Made by a program: the position numbers and the translations under genes. Below the pieces are notes generated by a model. The model was not told where the DNA came from and ran no database searches. It worked only from the letters and a program-made list of their open reading frames with translations. Source: Pseudomonas sp. RIT409 (GTDB taxonomy: Bacteria > Pseudomonadota > Gammaproteobacteria > Pseudomonadales > Pseudomonadaceae). Taken from it: DNA of 64,000 bases. Where the stretch lies: assembly GCF_003052515.2 (NCBI RefSeq), contig NZ_QARE02000009.1, positions 62,001 to 126,000 of the forward strand, written 5' to 3'. Positions 52,145-59,400 of the stretch are shown here, piece by piece; the first letter of the stretch is position 1, and each line of letters starts with the position of its first letter.

Positions 52145-53209
52145 ATGTTTAGAGTGTTCGCTTCGCTTGTACTGACCTTCGCCCTCCTGCCCCACGCTCA
52201 CGCTGACCTCAACATGGGCACTTGGAACCTGGAACACTTGAATGTGCGCCCGACCAAGGACTTTCAGGCGATTGCCAAAGTCGCGCAACGTGTCGATTTC
52301 CTTGCGATACAAGAGCTGATGAGCGAGCAAGCGCTCCAAACCCTTGCGCAAGAATTGACGCGCCAGACCGGCAAACACTGGAGCGCAATGGCTTCCCATG
52401 CCGTGGGCCGTTCCTCTTATAAAGAGATGTACGGTTTCATCTGGCGCGATGATGCAGTGAGCTATGAAGATGGCGCCGTAACCTACCTGGATCGCGGCGA
52501 CACCTTCGAGCGCGAGCCCTACTCCGCGCGCTTCAGATCGCTCAAGGACGACACCACCTTCGTGGTGGCCACCGTGCACATTCTCTACGGCAAAAATCAG
52601 GCGGATCGTGCGTCAGAGATTACAGCGCTGTCCAGTTACTGGACCTGGTTGAAAGAGACCTACCCGGGCAATAACGCGATCCTGCTGGTGGGTGACTTCA
52701 ACACACCGCCCACTTCTTCTGCCTGGGAAAAGCTCGATGACAGCGCTCGCCCGCTGATGCTCCAGGGTGCCAGCACACTGTCCACCACTGACGGCAAATT
52801 TTCCAACCTGTACGACAACATCTTCATCAGTAAGGATTCAGCGATCAAGGTCAGGGCCGTGGAGGTATTCAACTACCCGAAATTTCTCGGACTGACCCAT
52901 GCCCAAGGGCGGGAGAAGGTTTCTGACCACGCGCCCATTTTCCTCCGCGCCAGCCTGATGGAAAGCGTCACGGCCAACAGTGCGCGCGCTGCCAGACCCA
53001 ATGCGCCCAACCCGATGCGGCCTGCCGCTGTGAACCCTGGCAGCACCAAGCCCCTTACGGTAGCGATCCGTGGAAACAAGAAAACCATGGTCTACCATCG
53101 CCCTGACTGCCCTTCCTACAACAGCGTGTCAGAGAAGAACCGCGTCGAGTTCATCAGCGCAGCCGCTGCAGAAGCGCAACATTACCACCTCGCCGGCAAT
53201 TGCCATTGA
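52145..53209 (+). CDS. Exported endonuclease/exonuclease/phosphatase family protein
   Basis: A 354-residue protein with a signal peptide (ending PHAHA). The DNase I-like EEP fold is seen in MGTWNLEHL, the metal-binding Glu in AIQELMS, VVATVHILYG, LLVGDFNTPP and the final SDHAPIF catalytic His. A C-terminal extension (about residues 285-354) has a low-complexity Asn/Pro linker and a small domain with two His/Cys motifs (YHRPDCPSY and HLAGNCH) resembling nuclease-associated metal-binding tails. It probably degrades extracellular or periplasmic DNA, but phosphatase activity is possible. Confidence 0.8.
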   Translation: MFRVFASLVLTFALLPHAHADLNMGTWNLEHLNVRPTKDFQAIAKVAQRVDFLAIQELMSEQALQTLAQELTRQTGKHWSAMASHAVGRSSYKEMYGFIWRDDAVSYEDGAVTYLDRGDTFEREPYSARFRSLKDDTTFVVATVHILYGKNQADRASEITALSSYWTWLKETYPGNNAILLVGDFNTPPTSSAWEKLDDSARPLMLQGASTLSTTDGKFSNLYDNIFISKDSAIKVRAVEVFNYPKFLGLTHAQGREKVSDHAPIFLRASLMESVTANSARAARPNAPNPMRPAAVNPGSTKPLTVAIRGNKKTMVYHRPDCPSYNSVSEKNRVEFISAAAAEAQHYHLAGNCH

Positions 53210-53255
53210 ACTCAATCCAGGCAGAGACGCCCATGTCGGCGTCACTGCCCCCTGC

Positions 53256-53585
53256 TCACTTGCGCGCCAGATCATGCTGAACGCAGCCTTCGTAATAGGC
53301 CTGTTTGACCGCTACAGGCTTGAGGCGGGACGGACTTTTATAGGTCTGCTCAGTGATGCCTAGCGCCATCTTTCGCATCCACGGCTGTGAATAATGGCGC
53401 TTTTGCAGGTGCTTGCGAGCGCTGGAGAGGGTCGTGCCTGCGAGCTTGGATTGCTGAGCCGTCTTTGCGACGTCCGAACCCCACTTGCACACTTGAAGAT
53501 CGTTCTTGCTGATATCACGGGCTTGCGCAGGCATCGCTGCCATCATCAAGACCCATGCCGCCACACCTAGCCCCACACTTCGCAT
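53256..53585 (-). CDS. Hypothetical exported protein
   Basis: A 109-residue frame with a signal peptide ending near PAQARD. The mature part is basic (many Lys and Arg, e.g. SSARKHLQKRHYSQPWMRKM) with Cys at LQVCKWG and YEGCVQ. No family recognised. It converges on the nuclease gene. Confidence 0.65.
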   Translation of the reverse strand: MRSVGLGVAAWVLMMAAMPAQARDISKNDLQVCKWGSDVAKTAQQSKLAGTTLSSARKHLQKRHYSQPWMRKMALGITEQTYKSPSRLKPVAVKQAYYEGCVQHDLARK

Positions 53586-54058
53586 ACGCTACGTCCCGGA
53601 ATACCCTGAAAGGTAAGGATTTTTTCAGAAAAGGGTGGACATGCGGGCCATCAGATTGCCTTTTTTCATCATTGAAGGGCCATGCAGCCGATCCTGCCCG
53701 ATGGAGGCCTGACCATAGCCTGACTCCTCTAAAAGCATTGAATCGCGTAGAGAGCGAGGGTCTCACCACCGCTGGACCATTCAAAAAGATATGGCACATC
53801 GCCGCTTATCGGCGCGCAGTTCAAACGACCGGCAAACAGTGCAATTCTCTGTCGGGCAGTATCGATTTTAGCGACACCCAGTGACGCCTCTCAGGCAGAG
53901 AACCGCATTACGATCCAAGGCAGGATACCCTCCAGCAGCCTGTATCGATCCCGAAATGAAGTGACAGCATCGCTGCAACAACCTCCGGCGACGCTGTCAG
54001 GTACATCAGGAAGTACTCCAATTTCAGACCGGCGTATCAGACGCCCAACAGGCCCATG
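53586..54058. other. 473-bp region with no supported gene
   Basis: A plus-strand frame of 109 codons (53555-53884) crosses the start of the neighbouring exported-protein gene, has no ribosome binding site and no domain; I consider it chance. No RNA gene or hairpin of note is seen. Confidence 0.45.
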
Positions 54059-54283
54059 ATGAATGACTCTAAGGATTTTGAAATTCATTACCGATTCAGA
54101 GGCGAACCGCGACAGTTTTCCCACCATGCCCGGCACCTGTGCGAGAGCGAGGCGCTGCATTACGCCACACTGCACGCCGGCGTCGGTAATCTCGAAGGCA
54201 GCGTGGCCACTGCCCCCTTGCGCCTGGCGATGCTTTACGCCGAAGCACTGGGGGTGACTCAAGTTCAATGGAAACGCACTTGA
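54059..54283 (+). CDS. Hypothetical protein
   Basis: A 74-residue frame, MNDSKDFEIHYRFRGEPRQFSHH at the start (ATG at 54059; another ATG lies just before). It contains a helical middle with SEALHYATLHAGVGN. The composition looks like a real cytoplasmic protein, but no family is recognised. Confidence 0.55.
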   Translation: MNDSKDFEIHYRFRGEPRQFSHHARHLCESEALHYATLHAGVGNLEGSVATAPLRLAMLYAEALGVTQVQWKRT

Positions 54284-54375
54284 TAGCCAATTGAGCAGAA
54301 ACGCAAAACGATCCGAGGGGCAGATGGTCGGTATCTACAAGCAGCGCTCATCAAACCAGCAAAGCGAGGAAGAAC

Positions 54376-54630
54376 ATGACCATCGATAACGCACTCAAGC
54401 ACGAGGTGCTGACCCGGCTGTTGCACGCCCACCCTGCCGGGCTGGGCAAGGAAATCCTGGACAATTACCGAGGCGAGAATGCCGTCGCCGACACGCTCGA
54501 ACATCTTCAGCAGGCAGGTCTGATACACGATGGATGTGTCGATCACCCCGACAAGGGCGAGCGATCGTTGAAATACCCGGTCAAGCTCAGCTCGGCCGGA
54601 GTCGATGCGGCGAAGCAGTTGCAGGGCTGA
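54376..54630 (+). CDS. Hypothetical protein, possible winged helix
   Basis: An 84-residue protein with AGGAAG before its ATG. The pattern (HEVLTRLLHAHPAGLGKEIL, then DTLEHLQQAGLIHDG, then LKYPVKLSSAGVD) suggests a winged-helix fold with a short beta wing. No DNA target is known. A strong terminator follows 12 bp after the stop, so it ends its transcript. Confidence 0.6.
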   Translation: MTIDNALKHEVLTRLLHAHPAGLGKEILDNYRGENAVADTLEHLQQAGLIHDGCVDHPDKGERSLKYPVKLSSAGVDAAKQLQG

Positions 54631-54642
54631 CTCGCATCTGCG

Positions 54643-54671
54643 AAGAAACCGGCCTAGGCCGGTTTCTTTTT
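54643..54671 (+). terminator. Rho-independent terminator
   Basis: AAGAAACCGGCC and GGCCGGTTTCTT form a 12-bp stem with a two-base centre, followed by more T residues. Confidence 0.85.
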
Positions 54672-54828
54672 GGGGAAATAGTCTGGTGTTCTCCCCAAGT
54701 GCTGCATGCCTGATCATCCATGAGCCGGTCAGGCCGCAGCACTCCAGGGGAACGAGACAAATCCTACAAGCCCCATCGAGTTTTCGTCACTCGATCAATT
54801 GTGACTTTATTCGTCCGGGAAGAAGCTG

Positions 54829-55614
54829 TCATACCGGCGGAAACGCACCTGTCCCGTCAGGCCACGGCGTGAGCAGTTCAAAACCAGTCGGGGTGACCGC
54901 GACCATGTGCTCCCATTGAGCGGAGAGTGACTGGTCGCGGGTCAGCACCGTCCAGCCGTCGTCAAGCACTCGGGTTCCTGGTTTGCCAGCATTGATCATG
55001 GGCTCGATGGTGAACACCATCCCAGGTTTGAGCTTCAGCCCCTTCCCTGCGGCGCCATAATGCAGTACCTGCGGTTCTTCATGGTATTTACGTCCGATGC
55101 CATGGCCGCAATATTCGCGCACGACACTGAAGCCCTCGCGGTAAGCGACCGTCTGAATGGCATTCCCGATGTCGCCCAGGGTCGCGCCTGGGCGCACGGC
55201 ATGGATACCCGCCAGCGTCGCCTCGTAGGTGGTCTCTACCAAACGCCTTGCCAACGGGCTCACCTCGCCGACGTAGTACATGCGACTGGTGTCGCCATAC
55301 CAGCCATCCTTGATAACGGCGACGTCGATGTTGACGATATCGCCATCCTTGAGGATGTCATCTGGCGAAGGGATGCCGTGGCATACGACAGTATTGGGCG
55401 ATATGCAGGTGGTTTTGGTGAACCCGTGGTAGCCCACATTGGCAGGCGTGACCTTGAGGACATTGACGATATAGTCGTTGCACAGGTCATCCAACGCTTC
55501 GGTGCTGATGCCAGGTTTGACATGGGGCGCAATCATCGCGAGTACGTCCGCGGCCAGACGACCCGCTACTCGCAGACCCACCATATCGGCTTCGCTTTTC
55601 AGAGTGATGCTCAT
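54829..55614 (-). CDS. map: Type I methionine aminopeptidase
   Basis: A 261-residue metallopeptidase that removes N-terminal Met. Metal ligands of the pita-bread fold are visible: Asp in NIDVAVIKDG and YGDTSRM, His in GHGIGRKYHEEP, Glu in TIEPMI and the final Glu in WEHM. It is preceded, with a four-base overlap, by the ParD-like gene, a pairing that suggests this is the second (non-ribosomal-operon) map paralogue rather than the housekeeping copy near rpsB. Confidence 0.9.
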   Translation of the reverse strand: MSITLKSEADMVGLRVAGRLAADVLAMIAPHVKPGISTEALDDLCNDYIVNVLKVTPANVGYHGFTKTTCISPNTVVCHGIPSPDDILKDGDIVNIDVAVIKDGWYGDTSRMYYVGEVSPLARRLVETTYEATLAGIHAVRPGATLGDIGNAIQTVAYREGFSVVREYCGHGIGRKYHEEPQVLHYGAAGKGLKLKPGMVFTIEPMINAGKPGTRVLDDGWTVLTRDQSLSAQWEHMVAVTPTGFELLTPWPDGTGAFPPV

Positions 55615-55865
55615 CGAGTCGCCACCCCGATCTTGAAGTCGCCACCCTCGGATGAGTCGGCTTGCCCCTGGAACAAAGCGTCTCCCGTCAACTCAGCGCG
55701 GATCAGCATCTGGGAAATATCGCTGTAGGTCAGACCCGGGTTGAGCTCGGCCAGCATGCCAATGCGCATCCAGTGTTCAGCTTGCGCATTGATGGAGCGG
55801 CTGAGAGCCGCACTGGCCGAGCGAATGTTGGCGTGCATCTGTTCGGAAATCTTGACTAGACCCAT
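55611..55865 (-). CDS. ParD-like antitoxin-family protein
   Basis: An 84-residue protein of the ParD-like family (VKISEQMHANIRSASAALSRSINAQAEHWMRIGMLAE), which has a ribbon-helix-helix-like N-terminus. It overlaps the map start by four bases (ATGA), so the two are coupled. No ParE toxin is encoded next to it. Confidence 0.8.
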   Translation of the reverse strand: MGLVKISEQMHANIRSASAALSRSINAQAEHWMRIGMLAELNPGLTYSDISQMLIRAELTGDALFQGQADSSEGGDFKIGVATR

Positions 55866-55938
55866 GGGTAACCCTCGTCGTGAATATACGAATCATAAAC
55901 GTTTCATATATTCGACCACAACCACGGGTGAGTGCACT

Positions 55939-56277
55939 TCAGGCAGTGGAATGTTCCGGTGCACATTCAGACAGGGAATCGGCCAATTGCGAAATGGCGT
56001 ACCGATCCTTTTCGCCCAATGCGCGATAGTGCGTGATGATTGCTCGCTCCGCTTCGCTGAGCGCATCGATCGCCAACGGCGTTCGCTTGCCTGACAGCAC
56101 ATAAAGGATGTCGACGCCTCGCTTTTCCAGGTCGGCAAGGTAATCAGCGCGAGGAATACGCTCCCCGCTTTCGTACTTGCCTTGGGCATTGGCTTCAACA
56201 CCACCCACAGCGCCAAACTCCTGCTGAGACAACCCAAGACGTTTTCGCTCTTCCTTCAATCGTCGGCCAATGTTCAT
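55939..56277 (-). CDS. XRE-type helix-turn-helix regulator
   Basis: A 112-residue phage-repressor-like protein started at the ATG at 56277 (GAGG upstream). The HTH reads IGRRLKEERKRLGLSQQEFGAVGGVEANAQGKYESGER; the C-terminal part is helical (LSEAERAIITHYRALGEKDRYAISQLA). It has no peptidase or toxin-binding domain. Its target is unknown. Confidence 0.8.
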   Translation of the reverse strand: MNIGRRLKEERKRLGLSQQEFGAVGGVEANAQGKYESGERIPRADYLADLEKRGVDILYVLSGKRTPLAIDALSEAERAIITHYRALGEKDRYAISQLADSLSECAPEHSTA

Positions 56278-56463
56278 GATCAATAGCCTCAAACGTAAGC
56301 TGTTAAGTTCCAGACCCCACTGGTCCGGGGGAGTTGCGATTGCTTCGACGATTGTTCAAGATTTGCCCTTACGGCCTCAGGAATACGTCAACATGGCCGA
56401 TAGATTCGGATGGAATGCCGGCCTGTAGCGGGCACCCGATTCATGCAGTTCGGAGAACCAGAC

Positions 56464-56613
56464 GTGATCACATTTATCCTGGCGTGGTGTGCCTTGTCGC
56501 TCATGGGGACTTTGTTCGCGTTGAGCCTGATCAAGATGGGCAAACGGCGTCAGCCCGATGCCGAAGATCTTTCGACGCGAACCCGCGTGGCCCGCTCCAC
56601 TTATAAACACTGA
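56464..56613 (+). CDS. Small single-helix membrane protein
   Basis: A 49-residue frame from a GTG at 56464 with GGAG eight bases upstream. Residues 1-24 form one hydrophobic helix (ITFILAWCALSLMGTLFALSL), followed by a short basic tail. Longer starts exist upstream but have weaker sites. Confidence 0.5.
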   Translation: MITFILAWCALSLMGTLFALSLIKMGKRRQPDAEDLSTRTRVARSTYKH

Positions 56614-56657
56614 AACCCCACTCACCACCAACGTTGGCAACGCTGGCATTCTCTCGG

Positions 56658-56855
56658 CTATGCCTGCTCGGCAGCGGCACGGTGAGCAGTGGAAACGAGC
56701 GTCAGCCCGGCCAGCTCCTGGCTGAATTGCCGGACACCGGCCGCCAATGCCAGAAAGTCTTCTCGTTGCATCGCGTTGCCCCAAACGCTATCGAATGTGA
56801 CGTCTGTCACTTCAGAAATGAACGGCGAGGCGGTTTGAGCGTGATTCATCTGCAT
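56658..56855 (-). CDS. Small protein behind a LexA box
   Basis: A 65-residue frame from the ATG at 56855. It reads SPFISEVTDVTFDSVWGNAM then a helical QREDFLALAAGVRQFSQELAGL. A perfect LexA box lies 22-38 bp upstream, so it is probably induced by DNA damage. No family is recognised; AGAGAG gives only a weak ribosome binding site. Confidence 0.55.
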   Translation of the reverse strand: MQMNHAQTASPFISEVTDVTFDSVWGNAMQREDFLALAAGVRQFSQELAGLTLVSTAHRAAAEQA

Positions 56856-56877
56856 GGTCAATCTCTCTATTCACATA

Positions 56878-56893
56878 CTGTTCATGCATACAG
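56878..56893. promoter_or_regulatory. LexA (SOS) box
   Basis: CTGTTCATGCATACAG fits CTGT-N8-ACAG. It is 22 bp upstream of the minus-strand small gene and about 180 bp before the plus-strand small exported-protein gene, so the first is the likely target. Confidence 0.75.
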
Positions 56894-57069
56894 TACTTTT
56901 TCTTTAACGACGGATGCAAGCCCTGTCTTGAAGAACGGTCGTCCGCCTTTGCGCGGCCATCCAACAGCATCGGGCAAGCACGGGGCAGTAACGGGATACC
57001 GGCGCAGCCATTGCCAGAGGTAGGGTGCAACGAGGTAGCCCATTCTCCCTTTACCGTCGAGACACGACC

Positions 57070-57267
57070 ATGAAGACGCTCATTGCCCTGCTATTCGTGT
57101 CGGTGCTGGCCGCGATCAGCGCCAGTGCACTGGCCATGCCCTGTGCGAACAAAGTCCGATCATCGGACGAAACACTGGACAGCCGCCATCTTCAGCGGCT
57201 GCACATTGCGCTGCAGCATCCGATGGCGGTCAAACTGGCGGGCAGGGTTCCAGCGCCAGCGGCCTAG
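57070..57267 (+). CDS. Small exported protein
   Basis: A 65-residue frame with a signal peptide (MKTLIALLFVSVLAAISASALA) and a short mature part (PCANKVRSSDETLD...LQRLHIALQHPMAVKLAG). No family recognised; one Cys remains. It overlaps the end of dpkA by four bases on the other strand. Confidence 0.55.
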   Translation: MKTLIALLFVSVLAAISASALAMPCANKVRSSDETLDSRHLQRLHIALQHPMAVKLAGRVPAPAA

Positions 57268-58295
57268 CGCGCCGCCAGCGCTTGAAGATGGGCCAAGTCC
57301 GTCGCAGACAGCACGATGCCCTCGGCCAGGGATTTCTGGCGCTGGCGATAACGTCGATCAGCAGGCATCCGCTCCTGCCCCACGCCGTGCATTTGCCGAA
57401 CCAGCTCTTCGCTGCGCTGGGCGAACGACTGTCCGCTGCCTTTGTCGGGGTCTATCACGATGATCAACTGTCCGGTCCAAGGCGTCTGGGCGCCTGGTTT
57501 GGTGGACATATCGAACTCAAATGAAAAATGCCCTCCCGTGAGCGCAGCCGAGAGCAACTCGACCATCATCGACAGGGCCGATCCTTTGTACCCGCCAAAG
57601 GTGAGCAGCGCGCCGCCGTCCAACACGGCCTTGGGGTCCTGCGTGGGTTGGCCCGCGCCATCGACCCCCATGCCGGGTGCAAGGGCGCGCCCTTCCCTCG
57701 CCGCGATCTGGACATCACCATGGGCAATGGCGCTGGTCGCCATGTCGAAAACGATGGGCGGGCCCTCGGCGCGTGGGGCGGCGAAGGCGATAGGGTTGGT
57801 GCCGAACAAGGGCCGTTGCGCACCGTGAGGCACCACACAGGTCATGCTGTTGACCACACTCAACGCCACGAGCCCCTCCTGAGCGAAGGGTTCGACGTCT
57901 GGCCACAGCGCTGCAAAATGGTGGGAATTACGAATGGCCAGGATCGCGACGCCTGCGTGACGCGCCTTCTCGACCACCAGTGCTCTAGCAGCGTGCAACG
58001 CCGGCTGAGCGAAGCCACCGCCAGCGTCGACTCGCACGAACGCCGCCCCCACATCTTCGACGTGTGGCACCGCTTGGCCGTCCACCCACCCTGCCCCCAA
58101 TGAGGCCAGGTAACCCTTGATGCGAAAGATCCCATGGCTGTGGGAGCCATCCCGTTCGGCGCTGGCACAGTTCTCGGCCAGCACTTGCGCCACCGCCGGC
58201 GACGTTCCGTGACGCAGGAAAATGCGCTGTAGCAGCTCGGTCAGTTCGACAAAAGAGATGGTTTCGGTGGCAGCCGTGTCGCGGGGTGAAGGCAT
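57264..58295 (-). CDS. dpkA: Delta1-piperideine-2-carboxylate/pyrroline-2-carboxylate reductase
   Basis: A 343-residue NADPH-dependent reductase of the Ldh/Mdh2 family. From memory it closely matches Pseudomonas DpkA in length and blocks: ILAIRNSHHFAALWPDVEPFA, SVVNSMTCVVPHGA, LFGTNPIAFAAPR, VFDMATSAIAHGDVQIAAREG and GHFSFEFD. DpkA reduces piperideine-2-carboxylate to L-pipecolate in D-lysine catabolism and acts on pyrroline-2-carboxylate from hydroxyproline/D-proline. It stands alone here, without other lysine genes. Confidence 0.9.
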   Translation of the reverse strand: MPSPRDTAATETISFVELTELLQRIFLRHGTSPAVAQVLAENCASAERDGSHSHGIFRIKGYLASLGAGWVDGQAVPHVEDVGAAFVRVDAGGGFAQPALHAARALVVEKARHAGVAILAIRNSHHFAALWPDVEPFAQEGLVALSVVNSMTCVVPHGAQRPLFGTNPIAFAAPRAEGPPIVFDMATSAIAHGDVQIAAREGRALAPGMGVDGAGQPTQDPKAVLDGGALLTFGGYKGSALSMMVELLSAALTGGHFSFEFDMSTKPGAQTPWTGQLIIVIDPDKGSGQSFAQRSEELVRQMHGVGQERMPADRRYRQRQKSLAEGIVLSATDLAHLQALAAR

Positions 58296-58449
58296 CTGAA
58301 GCTCCGGCGTGATTATTGGAAGTGGGGAAGCCGAACAGAATGTGAAATGCGTTCGGAGATTACTGCGTGCGTTTCATTCGGTAAACCGCACGCTCGCTTC
58401 CCGTCCAGCTCGCTTACGCAAGTCCCGCGCCAACCTGCATCGTCGAAGA

Positions 58450-58887
58450 TCAGCCGTTGACTGTGTCCAGTCGTTTCTGAAAGAACAGCCGAGAATGCCC
58501 GGGCGGGTAATCACTCAGTTGGCCGAAGGCTTGATAACCCTGCTTGCGATAAAAACCGGGTGCCTGGAATTCGAAGGTGTCCAGCCACACTCCGATGCAT
58601 TGCTGCTCACGGGCAAAATCCTCAGCCATGGCCATCAGCCGACTGCCTAACTTTTGGCTCCGCGCACGCTCGGGCACGACGAGCAGTTCGATAAACATCC
58701 AGCGATACAGAATGCGCCCGTGAAGCCCACCCAGTACGGCGTCGGTTTCCTCGTCTCGTACAAAAAAGGCAAATTTTTCTGACATTCCATCCCCCGCTTT
58801 CGAGGCGTTATACGCTCGAAGCGGTTCCAGAATCTGGAGACGTTCGTCTTCGTCGGGATTGCTTTTGAACTCGATACGCACACTCAT
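58450..58887 (-). CDS. GNAT-family N-acetyltransferase
   Basis: A 145-residue GNAT enzyme from the ATG at 58887. The acetyl-CoA site reads LLVVPERARSQKLGSRLM, and the C-terminal part has APGFYRKQGYQAFG, the usual beta6-alpha4 segment. The substrate is unknown; relatives acetylate small molecules or antibiotics. Confidence 0.85.
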   Translation of the reverse strand: MSVRIEFKSNPDEDERLQILEPLRAYNASKAGDGMSEKFAFFVRDEETDAVLGGLHGRILYRWMFIELLVVPERARSQKLGSRLMAMAEDFAREQQCIGVWLDTFEFQAPGFYRKQGYQAFGQLSDYPPGHSRLFFQKRLDTVNG

Positions 58888-59002
58888 GCACCGCTTCCTG
58901 CTGGGGTGAGAAAAGAGTGGCAAGGGTGTTGGATATGTGGGGAGGAGTAAAGCCTGGCGAGGGAGATGGAGGGAGCGTCGGATTCGACGCCCCCGCTGGG
59001 AA

Positions 59003-59269
59003 TCAGTCTTTCTGGTCCCGAAGAATGTTGCCGGAGGTGCCATCGATACGGAATTCATACGTCAGGCTGTCGGCTTTACGCCCCTCGCCTTCCCAGTAGC
59101 CATTGTCATCGGCTTCGATTTTATAGATCTGCGTGTAGCCCGCAGACTTGGCTTTTTCAATGGCCTTCTCGATGGTGATCCAGCCAGGGCCAGGTTTGTC
59201 CGCCAACGCAAAAGGTGCGGCGGCCAGTGAGGCGGTGGCAAGGACGACGGCAGTCAGTGTCTTGATCAT
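59003..59269 (-). CDS. PepSY-domain periplasmic protein
   Basis: An 88-residue protein started at the ATG at 59269 with GGAG at good spacing. The signal peptide ends near FALA, and a PepSY domain follows (ITIEKAIEKAKSAGYTQIYKIEADD, then YEFRIDGTSGNILRD). PepSY proteins inhibit proteases or link to sensor kinases; here no kinase is adjacent. Confidence 0.85.
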   Translation of the reverse strand: MIKTLTAVVLATASLAAAPFALADKPGPGWITIEKAIEKAKSAGYTQIYKIEADDNGYWEGEGRKADSLTYEFRIDGTSGNILRDQKD

Positions 59270-59400
59270 TTCAGAACTCCATTTCCCTTTTCGGGCTTTA
59301 TACAGGCGACTTTTTGGAGTTCCGGTGGAAAAAAATAGTTCAGCCGAGGTTATGTAACCGAGTGATGCAACGACTCGACGCCAGGTCACGGCGGGTACGG

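Noticed and set aside
53555..53884. 109-codon plus-strand frame
   Set aside because: No ribosome binding site, overlaps the start of the minus-strand exported protein, no domain, uneven composition.
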